From NCBI GenBank assembly GCA_964497495.1, contig CAZCCZ010000064.1, positions 1-12,210 of the forward strand: 12,210 bases of DNA, in the 5' to 3' direction. Made by a program: the position numbers and the translations under genes. A model generated the notes under the pieces. That model was not told where the DNA came from and made no database searches. It saw only the letters and a list, made by a program, of their open reading frames with translations. This DNA is from CAXXOK01 sp964497495. GTDB lineage: Bacteria; Bacillota; Clostridia; Christensenellales; Aristaeellaceae. Shown here in pieces: positions 6,149-12,210 of the stretch (its first letter is position 1; each line of letters opens with the position of its first letter).

Positions 6149-7468
6149 ATGAGCCATTATCAACCGCACACCGAAGCCGAAACGGGCGCCATGCTCGCAG
6201 AGCTCGGCCTTGCAAGCGTGGACGCGCTGTTTTCGGACGTGCCGGAAAGCGTTAAACTCGCTTCCCCCGTGCCCCTGCCGCCGGGGCAAAGCCAAATGGA
6301 GACTCTTCGCGCCATGGAGGAGATGGCGGAAAAGAACACCCGCTACCGCCTTACGCTGCGCGGCGCGGGCTGCTACGACCACTTCGTTCCCCCGCTGGTT
6401 CAACAGATCGCGGGCAAGGAAGAATTCGTGACCGCGTACACGCCTTATCAGGCGGAGCTTTCGCAGGGAATTCTGCAAAGCATTTTCGAGTACCAGACGC
6501 TGGTGTGCGAGTTGACCGGCATGGACGCAAGCAACGCGGGCGTGTACGACGGCGCCACCGCCGCCGCCGAGAGCGCCGCCATGTGCCGGGAGCGGGGCCG
6601 CACCGTTACGCTGGCCTCCGCCTGCGCCCACCCGGACACCCTTGCCGTGACGCGCACCTATTGCTACGGCTCGGGGGACGAACTGCGCCTGATCCCCGAA
6701 AAGGACGGGCATACCGACATGGACGCGCTGAAGGCCATGCTGACCCCGGACGTGGCCTGCGTGCTGATTCAGCAGCCCAACTTCTACGGCGTGCTGGAGG
6801 ACGTGCCCGCGCTGTTCGCGGCCGCGAAGGCGGCGGGTGTGAAGTGCGTGCTCAGCCAGAACCCCCTGACTTTCGCGCTGTTGCCGGGTGGAAAAGAAGT
6901 CGGGGCGGATATCGTATGCGGGGACGTGCAACCCTTCGGCATCCCCATGGCCTTCGGCGGGCCGTCCGCGGGCTACATGGCCGCCACTTCCGCGCTGCTT
7001 CGCAGGCTTCCCGGCCGCATCGTCGGGCAGACGACGGACGCGCAGGGCCGCCGCGCCTTCGTGCTGACGCTGCAGGCGCGGGAACAGCACATCCGCCGCG
7101 AAAAAGCGTCCAGCAACATTTGCAGCAATCAGGCGCTCTGCGCGCTGACCGCCTCCGTATACCTCACCTATCTGGGGCTGCGCGGCCTGACGGCCGTGGC
7201 GGAAACCTGCCTGACCAACGCGCACTTCTTCGCGGGGGAACTGGGTAAGATCGATGGCGTGCGTCTGCGCTACCCCGGCGAGTTTTTCCACGAGTTCGTA
7301 ACCGTTTTGCCCGTGCCGCCGGAAAAAGTGGAAGCGGCGCTGGAGGCCGACGGCGTGCTGAGCGGCCTGCCCGTGGAGGGCGGCATGCTGTGGTGCGTGA
7401 CCGAGAAGGCGACGAGGGCGCAGCTGGCCCGCGCGGCTGAAGTGGTGAAGGAGGCGTGCGCGAAATGA
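6149..7468 (+). CDS. gcvPA: Glycine dehydrogenase (decarboxylating) subunit 1
   Basis: 439 aa, near the usual length for the split P-protein alpha subunit. With GcvPB it forms the PLP enzyme that decarboxylates glycine and loads the aminomethyl group on GcvH. The N-terminus (MSHYQPHTEAE...MLAELG) and the block YRLTLRGAGCYDHFVPPLV match this subunit, as do AYTPYQAELSQGILQSIFEYQ, LTGMDASNAGVYDGATAAAES and VCGDVQPFGIPMAFGGPSAGY. It belongs to the aminotransferase fold but carries no PLP lysine; that is in the partner subunit. AAGAGGAA precedes the ATG by 6 nt. The stop overlaps the gcvPB start (ATGA), consistent with stoichiometric production of the two subunits. Confidence 0.95.
   Translation: MSHYQPHTEAETGAMLAELGLASVDALFSDVPESVKLASPVPLPPGQSQMETLRAMEEMAEKNTRYRLTLRGAGCYDHFVPPLVQQIAGKEEFVTAYTPYQAELSQGILQSIFEYQTLVCELTGMDASNAGVYDGATAAAESAAMCRERGRTVTLASACAHPDTLAVTRTYCYGSGDELRLIPEKDGHTDMDALKAMLTPDVACVLIQQPNFYGVLEDVPALFAAAKAAGVKCVLSQNPLTFALLPGGKEVGADIVCGDVQPFGIPMAFGGPSAGYMAATSALLRRLPGRIVGQTTDAQGRRAFVLTLQAREQHIRREKASSNICSNQALCALTASVYLTYLGLRGLTAVAETCLTNAHFFAGELGKIDGVRLRYPGEFFHEFVTVLPVPPEKVEAALEADGVLSGLPVEGGMLWCVTEKATRAQLARAAEVVKEACAK
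7448..7454 (+). promoter_or_regulatory. gcvPB ribosome binding site inside the end of gcvPA
   Basis: AAGGAGG lies 10 nt before the ATG at 7465 but only 1 nt before the in-frame GTG at 7456. It therefore supports ATG 7465 as the start, with a 4-nt ATGA overlap with the gcvPA stop. Confidence 0.75.
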
Positions 7469-8886
7469 ACGAAACCGTGCTGCTGAGCTTTGAAAAGAGC
7501 GTGAAGGGCCGTTACAGCGACGTGGTGCCCGCGCCGGAAGGGCCCGCGTACGAATTGCCGGAAGCCTTCCGCCGTAAAACTCCGCCCGTCCTGCCGGAAC
7601 TGGCGGAAACGGACGTGGACCGCCATTACACGCAGCTTGCCCACCACGCCTACGGCGTGAACTGCGGGTTTTATCCGCTGGGAAGCTGCACCATGAAGTA
7701 CAACCCTGCCGTCAACCAGGCCGCCGCCGCGCTGCCCGGCTTCGCGGATACGCACCCCCTGGCGCCCGCGCGCGCCGTAACCGGCTGTATGGCCGTGATG
7801 GAGGAGCTTTCCTCCGACCTGTGCGAAATCACCGGCATGGACGCCTTCACCCTGCAGCCCGCCGCGGGCGCGCACGGGGAATTGACCGGGATGCTGCTGA
7901 TTAAGGTTTATCACGAGAGCCGTAGCGATGCGAAGCGCGTGAAGATGATCGTGCCGGACAGCGCACACGGCACCAACCCCGCCAGCGCCGCTATGGCGGG
8001 GTTCACGGTCGTAAACCTGAAAAGCCGCGCCGACGGATGCGTGGATACGGACGCGCTCGCCGCCTGCCTGGGGGACGACGTGGCCGGTATGATGATGACA
8101 AATCCGAACACGCTGGGCCTGTTTGAGAAGGAAATCGTTCACATCAGTCGAATGGTACATGAAGCGGGCGGTTTGATGTATTACGACGGCGCGAACCTGA
8201 ACGCCGTGCTGGGCGTGGCCCGGCCCGGAGACATGGGGTTCGACGTGACGCACCTGAACCTGCACAAGACCTTTTCCACTCCGCACGGCGGCGGCGGCCC
8301 CGGCAGCGGCCCCGTGGGCGTGAAAGCGCCGCTTATCCCCTTCCTGCCCGTAACCGCGAGCCTGGGGCAACGGGGAAAATTGCAGATGAAAGCCTTCCAC
8401 GGCAACTTCGGCGTGATGGTGCGGGCACTGGCCTACCTGAAGGCGCTGGGCGGAGAGGGGCTTGCCGGAGTGGCGGAACACGCGGTGCTCAACGCCAACT
8501 ACCTTATGAAGCGCCTTAAAGATGTCGGTTATATCCCCGCCGTGGACGCCCCCTGCATGCACGAGTTCGTGCTCACGCTGGAGGATCTGAAGGAAACCTG
8601 CGGCGTCAGCGCGCTGGACGTCGCCAAGGCGCTGATCGATCTGGGCATGCACCCGCCCACGATGTACTTCCCGCTGATCGCGCACGAAGCGCTGATGTTC
8701 GAGCCGACCGAGACGGAAGCCCGCGAAACGCTGGACAGTGCGGTAGAAGCGATGGCCGCGATCCTCGCGCAGGCGAAGACCGATCCCGAGCCCCTGCGCT
8801 CCGCCCCCCACAACGCGGTCATCGGCCGCCCGGACGAGGTGAAAGCGGCGCGTGCGCCCGTGCTGCGCTGGACGCCACAACGATAG
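7465..8886 (+). CDS. gcvPB: Glycine dehydrogenase (decarboxylating) subunit 2, PLP-binding
   Basis: 473 aa, normal for the split P-protein beta subunit, which holds the pyridoxal phosphate. The PLP lysine is K268 in HLNLHKTFSTPHGGGGPGSG, followed by the glycine-rich loop typical of the family. Other family blocks are GVNCGFYPLGSCTMKYNP near residue 68, LQPAAGAHGELTGMLLI, PDSAHGTNPASAAMAGF, and the C-terminal MHEFVLTLEDLKE with HPPTMYFPLI. The start is ATG 7465, overlapping the gcvPA stop by 4 nt, with AAGGAGG 10 nt upstream. LplA follows after 82 nt without an obvious terminator, so transcription probably continues. Confidence 0.96.
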   Translation: MNETVLLSFEKSVKGRYSDVVPAPEGPAYELPEAFRRKTPPVLPELAETDVDRHYTQLAHHAYGVNCGFYPLGSCTMKYNPAVNQAAAALPGFADTHPLAPARAVTGCMAVMEELSSDLCEITGMDAFTLQPAAGAHGELTGMLLIKVYHESRSDAKRVKMIVPDSAHGTNPASAAMAGFTVVNLKSRADGCVDTDALAACLGDDVAGMMMTNPNTLGLFEKEIVHISRMVHEAGGLMYYDGANLNAVLGVARPGDMGFDVTHLNLHKTFSTPHGGGGPGSGPVGVKAPLIPFLPVTASLGQRGKLQMKAFHGNFGVMVRALAYLKALGGEGLAGVAEHAVLNANYLMKRLKDVGYIPAVDAPCMHEFVLTLEDLKETCGVSALDVAKALIDLGMHPPTMYFPLIAHEALMFEPTETEARETLDSAVEAMAAILAQAKTDPEPLRSAPHNAVIGRPDEVKAARAPVLRWTPQR

Positions 8887-8968
8887 GATTCCCGTTTTCC
8901 GATGCTTCGGCCCCGCCGCGCGTTGGTGATCGGGTATCGCCCATTTCGACCACATCGGCGGTGAAACG

Positions 8969-10039
8969 ATGATCAAACGCACGGCCTGCCTGATTGCCCG
9001 GGGAACGGACCCCTACCGGAACTTCGCCATCGAAAAGCATCTGATGGATACGCTGCCGGATGAGACGGCGGTTCTTTACCTGTGGCAAAACGCGAACACC
9101 ATCGTCATCGGCCGTAACCAAAACCCGTGGTACGAATGCCGGGTGGAGGAGTTTCTGCAGTCCGGCGGGAGGATCGCCCGGCGTTTAAGCGGCGGCGGCG
9201 CGGTATACCACGACAAGGGCAACCTGAACTTCACCTTCGTCCTGCCAAAAACGGAGTTCGATGTGCCCCGCCAGCTTTCCGTCATCCGGCTGGCCGTTTC
9301 CGCCTTCCGGCTGGAAGCCTTTTTAAGTGGACGGAACGACCTGCTGATCGGCGAACGGAAATTCAGCGGCAACGCCTTCTACAAATCCGGTCACAGCGCC
9401 TACCACCACGGCACGCTGCTGGTGGATTGCGACATGGCCACGATGAGCGAATACCTGACCCCCAGCAGCCAGAAAATGCAGTACCACGGGGTGCAAAGCG
9501 TGCCGTCCCGCGTGGTGAACCTGAGCACGCTGGCCCCGGAAATGACGGTGGAGCTGCTGGAACGGGAGCTGTTCCGCGCCTTCGCCGCCGTATACCGGTG
9601 CCAGCCCGCGGTGCTGGACGAGCGGATGCTCGACCATCCGACGCTGAACCTGCTGACGGCGCAGTTTGCCGATCCGGAGTGGATCTACCCGCGGGAACTG
9701 CATTATACCTTTTCCGTTTCGGAACGTTTTCCCTGGGGCGAGGTAACGGTGAAGCTGCTGGTGGAGGACGGCGTGATCCGCAACGCGCGCCTTTTTACCG
9801 ACGCGATGGAAGCGGGCCTGTTCGCGGCGCTGGAGCAGACGCTCGTCGGCTGCCCCTACCTGATTTCCGCCATCAACGGAAGGCTGAAACAGAAGATGGA
9901 GCTGATGCGCGACCAGCAATTGCTCCAAATGACCAACGACGTTTCCGTGCTCATCTGCGGCCGCATCCGGGAACTGGATCGCTACGCCCAGCACGATACC
10001 GCCGCCGACAGCGGCCGCCGTCCCCCGGTCAGGCCCTGA
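8969..10039 (+). CDS. lplA: Lipoate-protein ligase A
   Basis: 356 aa, similar to full-length bacterial LplA. It activates free lipoate with ATP to lipoyl-AMP and transfers it to the lysine of carrier proteins, here most likely GcvH. The lipoate-binding motif is RRLSGGGAVYHDKGNLNFTF at residues 71-90, and the catalytic lysine is K131 in GERKFSGNAFYKSG. HHGTLLVDCDM follows. A C-terminal accessory domain (about residues 250-345, with HYTFSVSERFPWG) is present, as expected for an enzyme doing both half-reactions. The ATG at 8969 has only a weak upstream site (GGTGA at 8960-8964), unlike its neighbours. Lpd lies 71 nt downstream. Its place in the operon suggests that glycine induction also raises lipoylation capacity from scavenged lipoate; no lipA or lipB is visible in this window. 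Confidence 0.94.
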   Translation: MIKRTACLIARGTDPYRNFAIEKHLMDTLPDETAVLYLWQNANTIVIGRNQNPWYECRVEEFLQSGGRIARRLSGGGAVYHDKGNLNFTFVLPKTEFDVPRQLSVIRLAVSAFRLEAFLSGRNDLLIGERKFSGNAFYKSGHSAYHHGTLLVDCDMATMSEYLTPSSQKMQYHGVQSVPSRVVNLSTLAPEMTVELLERELFRAFAAVYRCQPAVLDERMLDHPTLNLLTAQFADPEWIYPRELHYTFSVSERFPWGEVTVKLLVEDGVIRNARLFTDAMEAGLFAALEQTLVGCPYLISAINGRLKQKMELMRDQQLLQMTNDVSVLICGRIRELDRYAQHDTAADSGRRPPVRP

Positions 10040-10110
10040 GCCCCGTTTCCCTTCCTTTTGGTTGATACGGGCGTTATGGTTTCCATTCGTCCATGCATAA
10101 GGAGATTGCC

Positions 10111-11484
10111 ATGTTTGATCTCATCGTGATCGGCGGCGGCCCGGGCGGGTACGCCGCCGCGGAATTTGCGGCTAAAAACGGAATGTCCACGGCGCTTGTG
10201 GAGCGGGACAGGCTGGGTGGCACCTGCCTGCACCGGGGCTGCGTGCCCACCAAGGCCTACTTGCACGCGGCGGAAACCGCGCACGCGGCCTCCGCGTACG
10301 CGCCGGAGGCGCTGTCCGCCTTCGACCGCCGGAAAATGTTCGACGAAAAGAACGCGGTCGTGGAAACGCTGGCGGGCGGCGTGGCGATGCTGATGAAGGC
10401 CGCGAAAGTATCCGTTTACACAGGCAGCGGAACGCTGACGACCGCCGCGTCCCCCTTCGGCGTCCTCGTGACGGGCGCGGGCGGCGAAGCGCAGACGCTG
10501 GAAGGCCGTAAAGTGATCCTTGCCACCGGCAGCGCGCCCGCGCGCCTGCCCGTGCCCGGCTGCGACGACCCCGCCGTATGGACGAGCGACGACATTCTCG
10601 GCCCCGCCGGGGCGGAGCCTTTCACCAGCCTGCTCCTCGTGGGCGGCGGCGTGATCGGCGTGGAAATCGCAAGCGTATACGCGCGGTTGGGCGTCGCCGT
10701 GACGATCCTCGAAATGGAGAACCGCTGCCTGCCCATGATGGATACGGAACTGGGCCGCAGCGCGGAGATGCTGCTAAAAAGCATGGGCGTATCCGTGTTG
10801 ACGGGCGCGCGCCTGCAAAGCCTTGCGCATACGGGCGAAGGCTTCGTCGCGTCATACGAGCGCAACGGGGAGACCGCCTCCGTCGCCTGCGAGCGCGCGC
10901 TGCTGGCCACGGGGCGCGTGCCGGTGACGGACGGGCTTTTCGCAACCGGTGTGGCGCCCGCCATGAACCGCCGCCTGATCGCCGTGGACGAGCGTTTCCG
11001 CACCAGTCTGGACGGCGTGTACGCCATCGGGGACGTGAACGGCCGCTGGCAGCTTGCGCACGCCGCGCACGCGCAGGGCGTGGCCACCGTATGCGATATG
11101 CTGGGCGTCCACTCCCCCGTGGATCCTTCGCTGGTGCCCGCCTGCGTGTATACGTCCCCGGAAATCGCGTCCGTGGGCCTTACGCAGGACGAGGCGAAGG
11201 CGCGGGGGCTTGACATCGTCGCTGGCAAGGCCCCCACCACGCAGAACGCCCGCACGCTGATCGAAGGTCTCGGGCGCGGCTTCGTAAAACTGATATTCGA
11301 CAGGCGTACCCGCAAGTTGCTGGGCGCGCAACTGTTTTGCGGCCGTGCCACGGACATCGTGGGCGAGCTTGCGCTCGCCGTCCAAGGCGGCCTCACAGCC
11401 GGCGATTTGCTCCGTCAGGTGCGCCCGCATCCCACGTTCGAGGAAGCGATATCCGACGCCGCGCAGGCGGCGAGGTTTGAGTAG
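10111..11484 (+). CDS. lpd: Dihydrolipoamide dehydrogenase (glycine cleavage L protein)
   Basis: 457 aa flavoprotein that reoxidises dihydrolipoyl-GcvH with NAD+. The FAD-binding N-terminus is DLIVIGGGPGGYAAAEFA. The redox disulfide is C39/C44 in GGTCLHRGCVPTK. A second Rossmann motif for NAD (LLVGGGVIGVEIASVYARLG) lies mid-protein, followed by YAIGDVNGRWQLAHAAHAQG. The C-terminal dimerisation domain carries the catalytic His/Glu pair H440 and E445 in RPHPTFEEAISDAA. There is no N-terminal lipoyl domain. The start is ATG 10111, with AAGGAG 6 nt upstream; the in-frame ATG at 10093 lies before that site. Last gene of the gcv operon. Because no pyruvate dehydrogenase genes are adjacent, it is probably dedicated to glycine cleavage, though it may be shared. 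Confidence 0.95.
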   Translation: MFDLIVIGGGPGGYAAAEFAAKNGMSTALVERDRLGGTCLHRGCVPTKAYLHAAETAHAASAYAPEALSAFDRRKMFDEKNAVVETLAGGVAMLMKAAKVSVYTGSGTLTTAASPFGVLVTGAGGEAQTLEGRKVILATGSAPARLPVPGCDDPAVWTSDDILGPAGAEPFTSLLLVGGGVIGVEIASVYARLGVAVTILEMENRCLPMMDTELGRSAEMLLKSMGVSVLTGARLQSLAHTGEGFVASYERNGETASVACERALLATGRVPVTDGLFATGVAPAMNRRLIAVDERFRTSLDGVYAIGDVNGRWQLAHAAHAQGVATVCDMLGVHSPVDPSLVPACVYTSPEIASVGLTQDEAKARGLDIVAGKAPTTQNARTLIEGLGRGFVKLIFDRRTRKLLGAQLFCGRATDIVGELALAVQGGLTAGDLLRQVRPHPTFEEAISDAAQAARFE

Positions 11485-11526
11485 CCGCAGGGAGTTGCGG
11501 TTGCTCAAACGCATACTCCGTATGCG
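11475..11526 (+). terminator. Two consecutive hairpins at the end of lpd, possible transcription end
   Basis: Hairpin 1 has arms GTTTGAG (11475-11481) and CTCAAAC (11504-11510) with an inner CCGCA/TGCGG stem; the lpd TAG stop (11482-11484) lies inside it. Hairpin 2 is CGCATAC (11510-11516), loop TCC, GTATGCG (11520-11526). Neither is followed by a clear U-tract, so classic intrinsic termination is doubtful; they may protect the mRNA 3' end or belong to the repeat cluster that follows. Confidence 0.4.
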
Positions 11527-11537
11527 GGGCGGGGATT

Positions 11538-11579
11538 CGCGCCTGTGGGCGCGAGTAAAGGGCTTTGCACTCGCCCTTT
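11538..11579 (+). repeat. Partial repeat unit with two overlapping, competing hairpins
   Basis: CGCGCC, loop TGTG, GGCGCG (11538-11553) is the same stem as in the later repeat copies with a different loop. It is followed by AAAGGGC (11557-11563) pairing with GCCCTTT (11573-11579). That pairing competes with GCGAGT (11551-11556) pairing with ACTCGC (11569-11574). This looks like the tail of a truncated repeat unit joined to copy A. Confidence 0.5.
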
Positions 11580-11666
11580 GGAAACCTTCGCCAGCCTTCT
11601 TAGCAAGAAGCTAATCTTTTATTAAAACAGGGTGTGCGCCTGCAGGCGCAGCAGGGGCTTTCCGCT
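11564..11666 (+). repeat. Direct repeat, copy A
   Basis: About 103 nt, nearly identical to 11865-11968: a few substitutions and one single-base indel in the AT-rich part. It contains CTTTGGAAA, a CTTCTT-AGC-AAGAAG hairpin (11596-11610) followed by CTAATCTTTTATT, and then a TGCGCC/GGCGCA hairpin with loop TGCA (11635-11650). The first hairpin with its T-rich tail resembles a weak terminator. No coding potential seen. Confidence 0.75.
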
Positions 11667-11670
11667 TGCA

Positions 11671-11745
11671 CTTTGGAAATTTCCGCACGCCTTCTTAGCA
11701 AGAAGTTAATCTTTTAGGGTGCGCGCCTTCGGGCGCGAACAAAGG
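11671..11745 (+). repeat. Direct repeat, degenerate copy B
   Basis: Shares CTTTGGAAA, the CTTCTT-AGC-AAGAAG hairpin (11691-11705) and TAATCTTTTA with copies A and C but lacks about 8 nt of the AT-rich segment. Its second hairpin is CGCGCC, loop TTCG, GGCGCG (11722-11737), a C(UUCG)G tetraloop if transcribed. The stem is kept while the loop differs from A (TGCA) and C (TGCG). Confidence 0.65.
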
Positions 11746-11807
11746 CACCGAAGGGAAGCGTGTGCCCGGTGGGCACCGTTGCAAAGCAACGAGCGACCCG
11801 TAGGTGA
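11744..11807 (+). repeat. Inverted repeat, left arm (64 nt)
   Basis: Matches the reverse complement of 12033-12096 at 58 of 64 positions by my hand alignment. Contains two perfect 6-bp hairpins: GTGCCC, GGT, GGGCAC (11762-11776) and CGTTGC, AAA, GCAACG (11777-11791). No transposase gene lies between the arms. Confidence 0.75.
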
Positions 11808-11864
11808 AGAGCGAAACCAGTAGGCAAACTGCAGTGCAGCCTGCGCAGATTGAGCGATCGGGTC

Positions 11865-11968
11865 TTTGCGCTCGCCCTTTGGAAACCTTCGCCAGCCTTC
11901 TTAGCAAGAAGCTAATCTTTTATTTAATACAGGGTGTGCGCCTGCGGGCGCAGCAGGGGCTTTCCGCT
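11865..11968 (+). repeat. Direct repeat, copy C
   Basis: Second good copy of the unit at 11564-11666, offset by 301-302 nt. It has the CTTCTT-AGC-AAGAAG hairpin at 11897-11911 and the GCGCC, TGCG, GGCGC hairpin at 11938-11951. It lies inside the span bounded by the 64-nt inverted repeats. Confidence 0.75.
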
Positions 11969-11980
11969 CGCCCCTTTTAT

Positions 11981-12032
11981 GCGGTTTAATCGTCGCGCAT
12001 GACATTACCACGCCATACGCTCGTTAAACCGC
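11981..12032 (+). repeat. 9-bp inverted repeat with 34-nt spacer
   Basis: GCGGTTTAA (11981-11989) and TTAAACCGC (12024-12032) are perfect complements, directly adjacent to the right arm of the 64-nt inverted repeat. Could be a cruciform or hairpin base, or a binding site; no function assigned. Confidence 0.5.
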
Positions 12033-12096
12033 TCACCTGCGGGTTGCTCGTTGCTTCGCAACGGTGCCCACAGGGCACTCGCTTCCCTCCGGTGCC
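12033..12096 (-). repeat. Inverted repeat, right arm (64 nt)
   Basis: Reverse-complement partner of 11744-11807 (58/64). The same two hairpins are present: CGTTGC, TTC, GCAACG (12049-12063) and GTGCCC, ACA, GGGCAC (12064-12078). Two of the six differences from the left arm fall in the hairpin loops, none in the stems. No flanking target-site duplication is evident. Confidence 0.75.
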
Positions 12097-12145
12097 TATC
12101 GGGTCGCCATCTTGCCCGGCGGTCTACGCACGAGGGGATCGCACT

Positions 12146-12210
12146 ATGAATACAAGACAGTCGTCCGCCGCTACCTGCGGTAGCGCGACCGACAATCCTG
12201 TCCGTCTGTC
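12146..12210 (+). CDS. Possible start of an unknown gene (partial, right edge)
   Basis: An ATG at 12146 is preceded by GAGGGG 8 nt upstream and stays open to the window edge (21 full codons, beginning MNTRQSSAATCGSATD). I do not recognise the product. Against it: the segment contains a perfect CGCTACC, TGC, GGTAGCG hairpin (12169-12185), so it may simply continue the palindromic repeat cluster, and there is no clear promoter. The minus strand is also open over these bases. Low confidence. Confidence 0.2.
   Translation, partial: MNTRQSSAATCGSATDNPVRL

Noticed and set aside
4906..8982. Long antisense frames opposite gcvT, gcvH, gcvPA and gcvPB (414, 393 and 570 codons)
   Set aside because: Typical GC-rich shadow frames: no recognisable domains and low-complexity His/Arg/Gly/Ala composition, opposite well-conserved genes with good ribosome sites.
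11695..11989. Short frames in the repeat region (70 aa minus, 61 aa plus)
   Set aside because: They run through the palindromic repeats, lack ribosome sites and family resemblance; best explained as chance frames.
11564..12096. CRISPR array
   Set aside because: The repeats are few, long, unevenly spaced (95 and 206 nt between cores), partly inverted, and have no uniform spacers or cas genes nearby.

Overview
The window is high-GC DNA (well over 55% GC by eye) that reads as a chromosomal housekeeping locus of a Firmicutes/Clostridia-type bacterium. The clues are strong AAGGAGG-type ribosome binding sites, SigA-like promoters with 17-bp spacers, a split glycine decarboxylase (gcvPA + gcvPB), a tandem glycine riboswitch, and GlnRS coexisting with GluRS. 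I cannot fix the genus from sequence alone; a gut-type high-GC clostridial lineage is a plausible guess.

Left part (1-4181), minus strand: an aminoacyl-tRNA synthetase operon transcribed right to left, glnS -> gltX -> leuS. LeuS runs off the left edge. The operon has a near-consensus promoter (TTGAAA, 17 bp, TATAAT) just upstream of glnS, and its leader of about 50 nt is too short for a T-box.

Middle (4250-11484), plus strand: a glycine cleavage operon starting at a divergent consensus promoter (TTGACT, 17 bp, TATACT). The leader carries a tandem glycine riboswitch, an intrinsic-terminator expression platform, and an extra perfect hairpin just before the gcvT Shine-Dalgarno. Gene order is gcvT, gcvH, gcvPA, gcvPB, lplA, lpd. 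Together they encode a complete glycine cleavage system (T, H, split P, L proteins) plus the ligase that can attach lipoate to GcvH. The inferred logic is that glycine turns on its own breakdown to CO2, NH3, NADH and 5,10-methylene-THF. The enzymes could also run in reverse for glycine synthesis.

Right end (11485-12210): about 725 bases without a convincing gene, packed with short perfect hairpins. It holds a ~103-nt direct repeat (two good copies, one degenerate), a 64-nt inverted repeat pair (58/64 identical), and many 5-7 bp stems whose differences between copies fall mainly in the loops. This is the least ordinary part of the window and looks like a cluster of REP/MITE-like palindromic repeats. 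A possible start of another gene lies in the last 65 bases, with weak support.

I found no new multi-gene system. The genes are recognisable core metabolism; the noteworthy items are the riboswitch leader architecture and the 3' palindromic repeat cluster.
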